A program made the translations under genes and the position numbers. A stretch of 64,000 nt of DNA from CAVSMC01 sp963728935 (GTDB lineage Bacteria; Pseudomonadota; Gammaproteobacteria; Burkholderiales; Casimicrobiaceae). The notes beneath the pieces are model-generated. The model saw only the letters and a program-made list of their open reading frames with translations, was not told the DNA's origin and did not search any database. The stretch covers positions 1 to 64,000 of the forward strand of contig CAVSMC010000003.1 of NCBI GenBank assembly GCA_963728935.1, given 5' to 3'. Positions 25,110 to 34,385 of the stretch are shown piece after piece (the first letter of the stretch is position 1; the number at the start of each line of letters is the position of its first letter).

Positions 25110-26486
25110 ATGCCCCATGCGCTCATCGTCGACGACGACGCGGTCGCCCGCTCGACGCTTGCGGAAATCGTCGCTCGCGACGGCTTCACCACGGCGGTCG
25201 CGTGCAATCTCGCCGAGGCGCGCGAGAACTTCGAGCCCCGCCCCGATCTCGTTCTCGTCGACCTCGTGTTGCCGGACGGTAGCGGGATCGAGTTGCTGTC
25301 CGAGCCGCGCATCGCGGAGCAGAGCGACATCGTTCTGATCACCGGGCACGCATCGGTCGAGAGTTCGGTTGACGCGATGCGCCTCGGCGCAACCGACTAT
25401 CTGACGAAACCGGTCGACGTCGCAAAGCTCTCCGAGATTCTCGCCCGGCTCTCGGCAGCGGAAACCCTACGCGACGCAAAGCCCGCGCGCGGGCTCGGCC
25501 GACTCGTCGGTACGTCGCCTGCGATGCGGAAACTCTACGCCGCGATGGAACGCATTGCGCCCACGGACGCGACCGTGCTGATCGTCGGCGAAAGCGGAAC
25601 GGGCAAGGAGCTCGTCGCGCAGAGCCTGCACGAGATGTCGAGCCGCCGCGCCGGGCCGTATCTCGCCGTCAACTGCGGCGCAGTTTCGCCCAACCTGATC
25701 GAGAGCGAGCTGTTCGGGCACGAGAAGGGAAGCTTTACCGGCGCGACGCGTCTGCACGCGGGCTTTTTCGAGCGCGCGCATGGCGGCACGCTGTTCCTCG
25801 ACGAAGTGACGGAGATGCCGCTCGACCTGCAAGTGCGGCTGCTGCGCGTACTCGAATCGCACACGGTGAGCCGCGTGGGATCCTCGGAAGTGATCGCGAT
25901 CGACGCTCGCGTGATCGCCGCGACCAACCGCGATCCCTACGATGCCGTCAGGGCGGGTAAATTGCGCGAAGACCTTCTCTATCGGCTGCAAGTCGTTCCG
26001 TTGCACATTCCTCCGCTGCGCGAGCGTCCCGGCGACGTCGCGCAGCTCGCGCGCCATTTCGTCGACGAGCTCAATCGAAAGAGCTCGGTGCACAAGGCGT
26101 TCACCCCGGCGGCGCTCGAGCGGATGGAGCGCTACAGCTGGCCGGGCAATGTGCGCGAGCTCTACAACGTCGTGCAACGCGCCTACATCCTCGCCGAAGG
26201 CCGCGCGATCGCTCAACCGGCGTTGCAACGCGATGCGCTGAGCGCGATGGCATCGGCGACCGACGGATTCAACGTTGCGGTCGGCGAATCGCTCGCCGAG
26301 GTCGAGCGTCGGCTGATTCTGCATACGGTGCAGCGCTGCCGCACGCAGGAGGAAGCCGCGCGCGTTCTCGGCATCAGCACCAAGACGCTGTACAACAAGC
26401 TGCGCATCTACGATGCCGGGCCGCGACGTCGTGCCCTGTTCGTCACGCCGAACTCGATGCTGTCGGAAAAGGAAGATCTCCACTAG
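25110..26486 (+). CDS. NtrC-type sigma-54-dependent response regulator
   Basis: A 458-aa, three-domain protein: receiver (1-125, acidic pocket VDDD, phospho-acceptor Asp51 in LVDLVLPDG, Lys in YLTKPVD), AAA+ sigma-54 activation domain (Walker A GESGTGKE, sigma-54 contact loop GSFTGA, Walker B GGTLFLDEV, SWPGNVREL), and a Fis-type helix-turn-helix (EEAARVLGISTKTLYNKLR). It activates sigma-54 promoters when phosphorylated. The target is unknown; the galUE and glycosyltransferase neighbours suggest surface polysaccharide. No ordinary histidine kinase is adjacent, only a degenerate kinase-like gene downstream. Confidence 0.93.
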   Translation: MPHALIVDDDAVARSTLAEIVARDGFTTAVACNLAEARENFEPRPDLVLVDLVLPDGSGIELLSEPRIAEQSDIVLITGHASVESSVDAMRLGATDYLTKPVDVAKLSEILARLSAAETLRDAKPARGLGRLVGTSPAMRKLYAAMERIAPTDATVLIVGESGTGKELVAQSLHEMSSRRAGPYLAVNCGAVSPNLIESELFGHEKGSFTGATRLHAGFFERAHGGTLFLDEVTEMPLDLQVRLLRVLESHTVSRVGSSEVIAIDARVIAATNRDPYDAVRAGKLREDLLYRLQVVPLHIPPLRERPGDVAQLARHFVDELNRKSSVHKAFTPAALERMERYSWPGNVRELYNVVQRAYILAEGRAIAQPALQRDALSAMASATDGFNVAVGESLAEVERRLILHTVQRCRTQEEAARVLGISTKTLYNKLRIYDAGPRRRALFVTPNSMLSEKEDLH

Positions 26487-26575
26487 CGCGCTGCAGCCGA
26501 CCAAACCGTCACGCGTGAGGCCATTGCGGCTTTACGCGCGATGACGTAGGTCGGCTCGGGCGCCCTGCTGCAAAG

Positions 26576-27250
26576 ATGGACTCGCAACGCGCGTCGCAGG
26601 TCGCCTCGATCGGGCTCGCGGTACGTGCGTGCGCACCGTCGCTGATGCACGCGATCCGCGGCTCGTTGCACGGCGTCTCGATGCTCGCGACGCTGCTGCA
26701 AGCGCCGGACGCTGCCGGCGCCGACGAGAGCGGCGCAGAGACGAAGTCGGCGCAACGGTTGCGTGCGTTGCAAGCACAACTCAGCGTGCTCGAGCGCCAG
26801 ATCGCGCTGTTGGGCGGCGTGATGGCCTGGCCCAGAGGCGGACGCGAGGACGTCTGCGCGACCGCCTCCGCACTCCCTGACGTCCTTCGCTTGCTGAAGG
26901 ACGAAGCGGCGCACCGGCGCATTGGTTTGGACGTCGATATCGCCGCATTGCCGCCGCACGTATTTGCCGACGAGCGCGCGTTGCAGCAAGCGTTGCTCAC
27001 TTGCGGCGCCTGGGCCGCGCAGCAGTTGGACACCGGCGCGATGCTGCGTCTTTCCGGGCGGGAGGAAGATGGCGACGCGGTATTCGAATTCGACGCGACC
27101 GCGCCTTCGATCGTCACAGGTCTCTCGCCGAACGACGAGCACTCGCTGCTCGCCGCGCTCGTCGCCGCAGCCGGTGGTGCACTCGTGACCGCTCCACACT
27201 TGCGGCTTGCGTTCAAAACTGCGTCGGAGCGCGACGTGCGCACCGCGTAG
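26576..27250 (+). CDS. Degenerate histidine-kinase-like protein, possible phosphotransferase
   Basis: A 224-aa cytosolic protein. Near the N-terminus HAIRGSL (His25) matches the HExRxPL phosphorylation box of HisKA domains, in a helical hairpin that continues to about residue 85. The C-terminal part resembles the kinase ATPase fold (LPPHVFADERALQQALL, then SIVTGLSPNDEHSLLAALV) but the N-box Asn and the glycine-rich ATP-lid motifs are not recognisable. That pattern, a His on a dimerisation hairpin plus a dead ATPase domain, recalls Spo0B/ChpT phosphotransferases. It follows the NtrC-type gene by 89 nt. The start codon is not well supported by a ribosome-binding site. Confidence 0.55.
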   Translation: MDSQRASQVASIGLAVRACAPSLMHAIRGSLHGVSMLATLLQAPDAAGADESGAETKSAQRLRALQAQLSVLERQIALLGGVMAWPRGGREDVCATASALPDVLRLLKDEAAHRRIGLDVDIAALPPHVFADERALQQALLTCGAWAAQQLDTGAMLRLSGREEDGDAVFEFDATAPSIVTGLSPNDEHSLLAALVAAAGGALVTAPHLRLAFKTASERDVRTA

Positions 27251-27462
27251 CGCCAGCGCGAAATTCCACGCGCCGAGATCAGTTATCCGGTGATCGCGCG
27301 CACCGGACTTCCCCTACAGCCTTAGGCGTCGCCGTCCGGCAGGCAGCTCGCCGCGACGGCGCCACCATTGCCCTTGTTGGACGCGTCGTCCCGCAGGGCG
27401 GCCGTTCAGGGGCCCTCGGGGCCCGGTCGAACGTACACCGTACTCACGAAAGGAGCTTTGCG

Positions 27463-27807
27463 ATGAGGATTTGGAGACATCTTGCGATTGCGTCCGCCAT
27501 GAGCGCGGCGTTTGCCGTGCCCACGTGGGCCAACGAGCCGCTGCAAAATCAGGAAGACCAATATGGGAACCAGATCGAAAGCAACAGGGCCGTGACGCCG
27601 CCGAGCTACGCGACGCCGATGCCGATGTGGAACGGCCAGCGGACGTACGGCAACTCGACGATCGCGTCCCCGGAGATGAGCGATGGGAGCGCGGCGCAGG
27701 AAAGTCATGCGACGGGCAAGGTCGACGCGAGCTACGCGGCACCGCCGCGAACCGGCTCCGACGTGCAGCCTGGCGACATGGGCCCGGCCAATGCAAAGGG
27801 GCAGTAG
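27463..27807 (+). CDS. Exported hypothetical protein
   Basis: A 114-aa protein with AAAGGAG upstream and a Sec signal peptide (RIWRHLAIASAMSAAFAVP, cleavage near TWA-NE). The mature part is hydrophilic, rich in Asn, Pro, Gly and Met (ATPMPMWNGQRTYGNS), and has no domain that I recognise. The 212 nt before it lack coding signals. A strong intrinsic terminator follows, so it is probably a monocistronic unit. Confidence 0.6.
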   Translation: MRIWRHLAIASAMSAAFAVPTWANEPLQNQEDQYGNQIESNRAVTPPSYATPMPMWNGQRTYGNSTIASPEMSDGSAAQESHATGKVDASYAAPPRTGSDVQPGDMGPANAKGQ

Positions 27808-27847
27808 CCGATCGAAAGCGCGTGCTTGAGCGCGCGCGCTGATCCCG

Positions 27848-27883
27848 CGGCGGGGTGCGACAGCATCCCGCCGTTTTGTTGTT
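27848..27883 (+). terminator. Strong intrinsic terminator
   Basis: CGGCGGGGTGC (27848-27858) and GCATCCCGCCG (27863-27873) form an 11-bp stem (one G-T pair) with a GACA tetraloop, followed by TTTTGTTGTT. It would end the transcript of the exported protein at 27463. Confidence 0.85.
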
Positions 27884-28035
27884 GTATCGATCGCAATTGC
27901 AGCGCCGCCTCGCACCGGATACTGCGCACGAAGTGACAGCTGGAACGTTCGCCGTCGACGCGACGCCGCTCGCCGCGTGCGAGGCGCGATGCTGTCGCGT
28001 ATCGGCACGCGCTCCGCGAGCGCGAGACCCCCGCC

Positions 28036-28215
28036 TTACGTGCAGCCGCGAAGCAGATAGATCAGGATCAGGATGGGAACGGGTACACCGAGCGCCCAGG
28101 CGAGAATGTAACCCCAGCGCCCCTGCTGGTGTGCGGGGCCCGGACGCCAGCGGCCGATGCGGGCCAGCGGATGCGTTTCGCGAGCGGGCGATACAGCGTC
28201 TTCATGCAGGTCCAT
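28036..28215 (-). CDS. Small single-pass membrane protein
   Basis: A 59-aa protein whose start at 28215 is set by AAGGAGGATCCG directly upstream. A polar N-terminal half (MDLHEDAVSPARETHPLARI) precedes WGYILAWALGVPVPILILIYLLRGC, one transmembrane helix with a Cys near the end. Short proteins with this WGYI...RGC ending are common near uvrC-like loci in related genomes as far as I recall, but have no known function. It lies 108 nt downstream of uvrC on the same strand. Confidence 0.7.
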   Translation of the reverse strand: MDLHEDAVSPARETHPLARIGRWRPGPAHQQGRWGYILAWALGVPVPILILIYLLRGCT

Positions 28216-28323
28216 CGGATCCTCCTTGTCTTGTTGGCTGCATGAGAATGGACGTCGCAACGTCGCCTGCCTGTCGGCTGGGAATAACACTTGCTGTCAG
28301 CCGGGCGCCGACGCGAGCGGAGC

Positions 28324-30198
28324 TCAATGCAGCGCGGCGAAGATGCGCTCGGCGAGCGCACGCGACACGCCGGGTACGCGCGCGAGATCGTCGACGCTCG
28401 CAGCGGCAACACCCTTCAGTCCGCCGAACTGCGAGAGCAATGCTTGCCGCCGCTTGGCGCCGATGCCTTCGATCTGCTGCAGCGACGAGGTCGTGCGTGC
28501 CTTCGCTCGTCGCGCGCGATGGCCCTGGATTGCGAAACGATGCGCTTCGTCGCGAATCTGCTGCAACAAATGCAGCCCGGCGTGATCGGGCGGAAGGTTG
28601 AGCGCGTCGGCCCGTTCCGGAAACACGATGTCTTCTTCGCCCGGCTTGCGTTCGGGTCCCTTGGCGATGCCGATGAGCCGTGTCGTGTGCAATCCTTGCT
28701 CGGCGAGCACCTCCGCGGCGACGGCGACCTGTCCCCTGCCGCCGTCGAGCACCAGCAAATCGGGCGCCGGATATTCGCCGGCGACGATGCGCGCGCAGCG
28801 CCGCGTCAGCGCTTCGCGCATCGCCGCGTAGTCGTCGCCCGCCTGCTCCGGCTGCACGTTGAAGCGCCGATATTCGCCGGTCTGCATCGCGAGCCGGTCG
28901 AAGATCACGCAGGATGCGACCGCGCGCTCGCCCATCGTGTGCGACACGTCGAAGCACTCGATCCGTTGCGCGGAATCGGGCAGGCCGAGCGCCTGCTGAA
29001 GCGCGGCGAGGCGATCCTCCTGCGTGGCCTTCTGCGCGAGCTTCTGGCGAATCGCGAACTCGGCGTTCTGGTAGGCCATCGACAGCCACACGCGCCGCTC
29101 GCCGCCGGGAGTGTCGGTGATTTGAACTTTCTGGCCGGCTTGCGCCGTGAGCACTTCGGCGAGCGCGTCGGTGTCGGCGGCGTCCGATACGACGATCGTC
29201 GGCGGAACGGGTCGCTCGACGTAATGCTGCGCAAGGAACGCCGGCAGCACGTCGGCGAGCGCGTCGGGGTCGGCGTGCTGAGGAAAGAGCGTTCGGTCGC
29301 CGACGTGACGACCGCCGCGTACCATGACGACGTTGACGGCGACGAGCCCTCGCTCGGTCACGGCGGCGACGACGTCGATGTCGCCAGCAGTCGCGCTTTC
29401 GACGAACTGGCGCGACTGCAGCGTGTTCAAGCGCGTGATCTTGTCGCGGATGCGCGCGGCGCGCTCGTACTGGAGAGCGGCGCTCGCAGCCGACATCTGC
29501 GCGGACAGATTCGCCAGCACCTCGCTCGTCTTGCCCTGCAGGAACATCAGCGCACTCGCCACATCCTCGCCGTAATCGGCTTCGCTCACGAGGCCGACGC
29601 ACGGTGCGCTGCAGCGCTCGATCTGATGCAGCATGCACGGCCGCGACCGATTCGCGAATACGGTGTTCTCGCACGTGCGCAACTGGAATACCTTCTGCAG
29701 GAGCGCCATTCCCTCGCGCACCGCGCCGGCGCTCGGGAACGGCCCGAAGTAACGGTGCGTGCGATCGAGCTTGCCGCGATGGAAGCGAAGCTGCGGGAAT
29801 TGTTCGCCGGTGAGGCACACGTACGGGTAGCTCTTGTCGTCGCGAAAGAGGATGTTGTAGCGAGGCTCGAGCGCCTTGATCAGGTTGTTCTCGAGCAGCA
29901 ACGCCTCGCCCTCCGAGCGCGTGACCGTCGTTTCGACGCGGGCGACCTGCGAGATCATCACGGCGATCCGCGTTTCGTGCGCGCCCTTCTGGAAATAGTT
30001 GGCGACGCGCTTCTTGAGATCGCGCGCCTTGCCGACATACAACGCGTCGCCCGCCGCATCGAACATCCGATACACGCCCGGCCGATGCGGCAGCGACGCC
30101 ATGAGCTCGCGCGCATCGAACGCGGCCGCCTCGTCGCCGCGTTCGGGCGCGGGAACCGAGGGGGTGGTGACGCCGGCAAGGCGCGGCACCTTAGACAC
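28324..30198 (-). CDS. uvrC: Excinuclease ABC subunit C
   Basis: About 624 aa. This nuclease makes both incisions around bulky lesions in the UvrABC pathway. The GIY-YIG domain is at the N-terminus (GVYRMFDAAGDALYVGKARD), a UVR motif follows in the middle, then the UvrC RNase H-like endonuclease domain (IECFDVSHTMGE, LLVLDGGRGQV) and a C-terminal helix-hairpin-helix pair (IEGIGAKRRQALL, LARVPGVSRALAERI). I place the start at GTG 30198, preceded by GAAGGG; an ATG at 30231 is the alternative. It overlaps the UDG gene by 8 nt. Confidence 0.93.
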   Translation of the reverse strand: MSKVPRLAGVTTPSVPAPERGDEAAAFDARELMASLPHRPGVYRMFDAAGDALYVGKARDLKKRVANYFQKGAHETRIAVMISQVARVETTVTRSEGEALLLENNLIKALEPRYNILFRDDKSYPYVCLTGEQFPQLRFHRGKLDRTHRYFGPFPSAGAVREGMALLQKVFQLRTCENTVFANRSRPCMLHQIERCSAPCVGLVSEADYGEDVASALMFLQGKTSEVLANLSAQMSAASAALQYERAARIRDKITRLNTLQSRQFVESATAGDIDVVAAVTERGLVAVNVVMVRGGRHVGDRTLFPQHADPDALADVLPAFLAQHYVERPVPPTIVVSDAADTDALAEVLTAQAGQKVQITDTPGGERRVWLSMAYQNAEFAIRQKLAQKATQEDRLAALQQALGLPDSAQRIECFDVSHTMGERAVASCVIFDRLAMQTGEYRRFNVQPEQAGDDYAAMREALTRRCARIVAGEYPAPDLLVLDGGRGQVAVAAEVLAEQGLHTTRLIGIAKGPERKPGEEDIVFPERADALNLPPDHAGLHLLQQIRDEAHRFAIQGHRARRAKARTTSSLQQIEGIGAKRRQALLSQFGGLKGVAAASVDDLARVPGVSRALAERIFAALH

Positions 30199-30904
30199 GA
30201 TGGCCCTTCGCGCGCGGAATCGTTGCGACATGGCGAACGATCGCGTCGAACACCGTGTGGAACATCGCCGGCGTCAGCCGTCCGGTGTTGGTGTTGTATC
30301 GGCTGCAGTGGTAGCTGTCGAACAGTTGGACGCCACGCGTGAGCCGATGTTGCGCGGCGTGCGCGAACGGAAACTGCGATGCGCGCGCGCCGAAAGCGCG
30401 AAGCGTGGCGTCGTGAGCGATGCGGCCGAGCGCGAGAACGGCGCCGCCGTCAGGTAGCGCGGCAAGATCGGCGCACAGATAGTCATTGCAATTGCGCACT
30501 TCGACGGGCAGCGGCTTGTTGTCCGGCGGCAGGCACTTGACGGCGTTGGTGATCCTGCAATCGATCAGCACGAGACCGTCGTCGCGACCCGTCGCGATCG
30601 GCTTCGACGCGAAGCCGTATGCGTGCAGCGTCGCATACAGCAGGATGCCGGCGAAGTCACCGGTGAACGGCCGTCCGCTCGCGTTCGCGCCGTGCATGCC
30701 GGGCGCGAGACCCACGATGACCAATCGCGCGTCGGGCGCCCCGAACGGCGGCACCGGTCGACAGAAATACGACGGGTACTGCGACTTCACGCCATCGAGA
30801 AACGTCGCGAGCCGCTCGCAGCGGCGGCAGGCCACGTCGTAAACGACCCGGGGAGGCGCGCAGGCTTCTGGCAGAATGGCAGCTTGTTTCGCGACCGCGA
30901 TCAT
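30191..30904 (-). CDS. Uracil-DNA glycosylase, family 5 (UDGb)
   Basis: A protein of about 237 aa. Signature blocks for the Fe-S uracil-DNA glycosylases of families 4/5 are ACRRCERL and CNDYL (cluster cysteines), VIVGLAPGMHGANASGRPFT-GD (motif A with the AxG of family 5), and SYHCSRYNTNTGRLT (motif B with His). Family 5 removes uracil, and often hypoxanthine or damaged pyrimidines, from DNA. A start at 30904 is used; the upstream in-frame ATG would add a non-conserved stretch. It is an operon with uvrC, giving base- and nucleotide-excision repair together. Confidence 0.88.
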   Translation of the reverse strand: MIAVAKQAAILPEACAPPRVVYDVACRRCERLATFLDGVKSQYPSYFCRPVPPFGAPDARLVIVGLAPGMHGANASGRPFTGDFAGILLYATLHAYGFASKPIATGRDDGLVLIDCRITNAVKCLPPDNKPLPVEVRNCNDYLCADLAALPDGGAVLALGRIAHDATLRAFGARASQFPFAHAAQHRLTRGVQLFDSYHCSRYNTNTGRLTPAMFHTVFDAIVRHVATIPRAKGHRV

Positions 30905-30990
30905 GAAAAAAGGGAGCCGGCCGCGGCATCGTAGCACGGGCCGCGATCGCGCTTTTTATCCAACCCAGGAGCCGCGAAACGCGCCCTCAC

Positions 30991-31821
30991 ATGCTGCCCG
31001 CTGAAATTCATCTCGAGGTTCGCTCGCGCATGCCGGCGCGGCCCAACGGCGGGCGCAGCGGGCGCTCCAAGGTCGCACCGAAGCCGCCGCTCTTGTTCGT
31101 GCACGGAGGTTATTCCGACGGCTGGTGCTGGGACCCGCATTTTCTTCCCTGGTTCGCCGATCAGGGCTATTCGTCTCACGCGCTGTCGCTGCGCGGGCAC
31201 GGACGCTCGGGCGGGCACGAGACGCTGCTGATCTCCGGTCTCGACGACTACGCGGCCGACGTCGAGAGGATTGCCGCTTCGCTTCCGTCGCCGCCCGTGC
31301 TGATCGGCCATTCGATGGGCGCCGCAGTCGTCGAGCGGCTGGTCGCCACGCGGCCGGTTCCAGGTGCCGCGCTGCTCGCGCCGCTGCCGCCGTCGGGATT
31401 GCTGACGATGGCGGCACGGCTTGCGCTCGTGCGACCCGATGACCTGATCAGAATGGCGGTGGTCGACCCGTCGCGACTCGCCTCGTACGTGCTCGACAAA
31501 CTGCACCCGTTCTATTTCAATGACGTCGAGCCGGCGGTACTGCGGGAGGCAACGAGACATCTCGGCATCGAGTCGCCGCGCGCGCTGCTCGACATGTCGC
31601 TGCGGCTGCATTGGCAACTGCCGGAACGCGGCATCACACCGGTATTCGTGCTCGGCGTCGAAGGCGATCGCATCTGCGCACCGGATGACGTGCGCGCCAC
31701 CGCGTCGCACCACGGCGTCGACGCGCACCTGTTGCCGGGCCTCGCGCACATGATGATGCTCGAGCGGGGCTGGATCGAGCCCGCGCGCGCGCTCGCGGCG
31801 TGGCTCGAATCGCTCGACTGA
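30991..31821 (+). CDS. Alpha/beta hydrolase
   Basis: A 276-aa hydrolase of the lysophospholipase/esterase type: LLFVHGGYSDGWCWDPHFLP (oxyanion hole), ALSLRGHGRSGG, nucleophile elbow GHSMGA (Ser about residue 109), an Asp in LGVEGDRICAPDD and a His in GLAHMMMLE. There is no signal peptide, so it is cytosolic. It is divergent from the UDG gene across 86 nt. The substrate is unknown; similar proteins act on monoacylglycerols or small esters. Confidence 0.85.
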   Translation: MLPAEIHLEVRSRMPARPNGGRSGRSKVAPKPPLLFVHGGYSDGWCWDPHFLPWFADQGYSSHALSLRGHGRSGGHETLLISGLDDYAADVERIAASLPSPPVLIGHSMGAAVVERLVATRPVPGAALLAPLPPSGLLTMAARLALVRPDDLIRMAVVDPSRLASYVLDKLHPFYFNDVEPAVLREATRHLGIESPRALLDMSLRLHWQLPERGITPVFVLGVEGDRICAPDDVRATASHHGVDAHLLPGLAHMMMLERGWIEPARALAAWLESLD

Positions 31822-32123
31822 GTCGGGCGGTTGGTCGCCGCGTCGGATCGGCCGCATCTTTCTCATGACATTGTCAACCGGCGCGCGCACGAGCGCGTTT
31901 CGGTCGATTGAGACCCGGCTCGCGCGCCTTCTCGACAAGCGCGCAACGCTCGGGCCTGCCGCCGAAGGCGCAACTCCAGGGAGGAGAGCGGTGTGAAGCG
32001 AGTGTGCCGTCGTAGCCCGACGCGGGCGGCTTCGCGACGCACCACGGAGGAGCCCGCCTTCGCGGCTCGCCGTCAACTCTCATTGGCAGCCGGTGTGCGC
32101 TAGCGCACCGTCGCCCGCCGCGC
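31822..32123. other. Intergenic region before the SEDS/kinase operon
   Basis: 302 nt without a recognised gene. A 36-codon frame starts with GTG at 31993 after GGGAGGAGAGCG, has an Arg-rich product and ends in TAG; its ribosome-binding site is good but nothing else supports it. The promoter of the ten-kilobase operon must be here. Confidence 0.35.
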
Positions 32124-34385
32124 ATGCACGTCGCCCTGTCGCCCGCGAGCAGCGCGGCGATGCAGCGCCCGGCACGCGTGCGCATCGCCTGGCCATCGCT
32201 AATCGAGACGGCACTCGCCGTTGCAGCGATCGCCGCGATCTTTCCGTGGTTTGCCCGCTTCGCAACCGATGCTGCCGCGTCCGATCGCCGGTTCGACGAT
32301 GGTCCGATCGCCGCGGCGACGCTGCCGCCTGCGATCCTCGCCACGGCGTGCGCGGCTCAAGGACGATTTGCCGAGCCGAGGGTGCGCGAGCGGCTTTGCG
32401 CAGACCGGCGCTACTTTTCGCGCGGCGTTGATGGCGACCCGGTAACGGCGCTCCTCGATGCATCGCGAGCGGCCGCGCGTGCGGTGCGCGAGTCGCCGGA
32501 TGCCGACGCTCGAGTCGGCTCGCCTTCGAATGCGCTCGCGTGCGCGTCGGATCGCGTTGCAAGCGCCGCCCGGTCGTCGATCCGTCCGGGCGACGATCGC
32601 GCCGCCGCCGCCCGCGCGAACGCGTTGCTGCTGTTGGCGGCGGCGATCGACGGTCAGCGCGCCACCGCCGAGGTCGCCGCCGATGCGACGCTGCCCGAGA
32701 CGTCGGCACACGAGGCCGACTGCGCGTCGCTCTCGCTACGCGATGCGCTTGCACGCGGCGCCGCGATGATGGCGCAAGCGCGCGAGGCGGCGGTGCTGCA
32801 CGCAAAGAACGACGCGATGCGCGCGCTCCTCGACAATGCAGGATGGCAGTGGGCTGCGTGGATGCTCGCGGGCCTGCTCCTCGTCAAGACGAGCCGAACG
32901 CCGCTGCGCCCGGCGACCGGTGCCGCTCTTGCGCTCCTTGTATGGGCAGCCGCGGCCTGGGCCGGTCGGGTGCCGTGGCCGCTTTCGCACAATCGTGCGC
33001 TCGATCTCGGCCGCGTCGGTGCGAGCTGGGATGCGATGCCGGCCCCGTACGTCATCGCGCTCGTCGCCGCCGCGATCGTGCTGCTGGCAATGTCGCCGTG
33101 GCTCGGAAAACGGGTCGCCCCGGTGAAGCAGACGCTCGCATCGCGCGTCGGCTACCCGGGCTTCGTCGTCGCAACGGGGATCGGATGGCTGCTGCTGATC
33201 GATCTGTCGGCAAACGGCCATCCGGGCGACCGCTATCTCGCGCTCTATCACCACGGGCACCTGTGGCTCGCGCTGCTCGCGCTTACCGTGGTCGCGTTCG
33301 TCCGGCCGTCGCTCGGACGTGCGCTCGCCTGGCTGCTGTCGGTCGTCGACGAGCTTGCGGGTCGCGTCGGTCGCCTCGTCGGACCGCTGCTCGCGCCGGC
33401 GATATTCGTCGCGCTCGTGCTCGCGATCGTCGGCGTCACGGCCGCGCTGCTCTCAGGCATCCGCCAGCTCACCTCCGAGATCGGGCGCGTATGGCTGATC
33501 GTCGGCGTCGCGTGGTTCTTCTTTCTACGCGGCGCACCGGTCGCCGAGCGCCTCGCCCGCAGCGGCCACCTCGTCGTCTCGCTCGTCCGTTATGCGTGGC
33601 CGCTCGCGTTCGTCGCACTGGTGCTCGCCGGCATGATGCTCGCCACGCGCGACCTCGGCCCGCTGCTGATCGCTTCGTATGCCGCCGGCGCGTTCCTGGC
33701 GGCATCGCTCGCGATGTGGTGGCATCTGCGAACCGGCGCCTTTCGCGTTCCGGCCGCGATCGCCGTGCTCGCGTTCGCCGCGTGGATCGTCGCGATCACC
33801 CAGGCGCTCTTTCAATTCGGCGCGCTCGACGACGTTGCCGCGAGGAGACTGGAGAGTCTGGCGGCACCGCTCGCAGCAGCGAACGACCAGCTCGCGCTGG
33901 TGAGCTGGTTCCGTCAGGCCGCGCCGCCGGAAGGCTTCGGCTTCGGCGCGATCCCCTGGTGTGGCTTCGGCAGCGCAACGAGCTGCGGCGGCGTTCCCGC
34001 GCAGATCCAGAGCGACTACACGTTCACCGCGCTCGTCGCTGCGTTCGGCTGGGCGGGCGCCTGGATGCTCACGATCGGCTGCGCGCTGTGGCTGCATCGG
34101 CTGATTCGCTATCACGGCCACGTCACGCGCGGCGAGCCGCGTCTATTGCGCCGCGGTACGCGCGTCGTCGCCGACCATCAGGCGTTCCTGAGCTGGGTCG
34201 GCGTGTCCTGGGTGGTGCTCACGCTGTGCCAGCTTGCCGTCACCGTCGCGGGCAACGTCGCCGTGCTGCCGCTCACGGGCGTCACGTTTCCGTTCGTGAG
34301 CTTCGGCATGACATCGCTCGTCGTCAACGCCGCGTTTTTCGCGCTCTGCGTCAACATCAACGTGCCGGAGGCGTCCGATGCGTGA
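32124..34385 (+). CDS. SEDS family (FtsW/RodA/SpoVE) protein with long N-terminal extension
   Basis: A 753-aa polytopic membrane protein. The first 240 residues contain one membrane helix (about 24-42) and an extracytoplasmic Ala/Asp-rich, Cys-containing region not seen in ordinary FtsW or RodA. From about residue 250 there are some eleven helices with SEDS landmarks: TRDLGPLL, SDYTFTALVAAFGWAGAW (the Asp matches the catalytic Asp of the family's DFIF motif; the usual EExG is AAFG) and VAVLPLTGVTFPFVSFGMTS. SEDS proteins polymerise glycan strands with a class B PBP, which here is the next gene, overlapping by 8 nt. The start is uncertain (32124 or 32160). Confidence 0.87.
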   Translation: MHVALSPASSAAMQRPARVRIAWPSLIETALAVAAIAAIFPWFARFATDAAASDRRFDDGPIAAATLPPAILATACAAQGRFAEPRVRERLCADRRYFSRGVDGDPVTALLDASRAAARAVRESPDADARVGSPSNALACASDRVASAARSSIRPGDDRAAAARANALLLLAAAIDGQRATAEVAADATLPETSAHEADCASLSLRDALARGAAMMAQAREAAVLHAKNDAMRALLDNAGWQWAAWMLAGLLLVKTSRTPLRPATGAALALLVWAAAAWAGRVPWPLSHNRALDLGRVGASWDAMPAPYVIALVAAAIVLLAMSPWLGKRVAPVKQTLASRVGYPGFVVATGIGWLLLIDLSANGHPGDRYLALYHHGHLWLALLALTVVAFVRPSLGRALAWLLSVVDELAGRVGRLVGPLLAPAIFVALVLAIVGVTAALLSGIRQLTSEIGRVWLIVGVAWFFFLRGAPVAERLARSGHLVVSLVRYAWPLAFVALVLAGMMLATRDLGPLLIASYAAGAFLAASLAMWWHLRTGAFRVPAAIAVLAFAAWIVAITQALFQFGALDDVAARRLESLAAPLAAANDQLALVSWFRQAAPPEGFGFGAIPWCGFGSATSCGGVPAQIQSDYTFTALVAAFGWAGAWMLTIGCALWLHRLIRYHGHVTRGEPRLLRRGTRVVADHQAFLSWVGVSWVVLTLCQLAVTVAGNVAVLPLTGVTFPFVSFGMTSLVVNAAFFALCVNINVPEASDA

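Noticed and set aside
31993..32103. A 36-codon GTG frame with a good ribosome-binding site before the SEDS gene.
   Set aside because: The Arg-rich product lacks any recognisable feature and the frame is short enough to occur by chance at this GC content.
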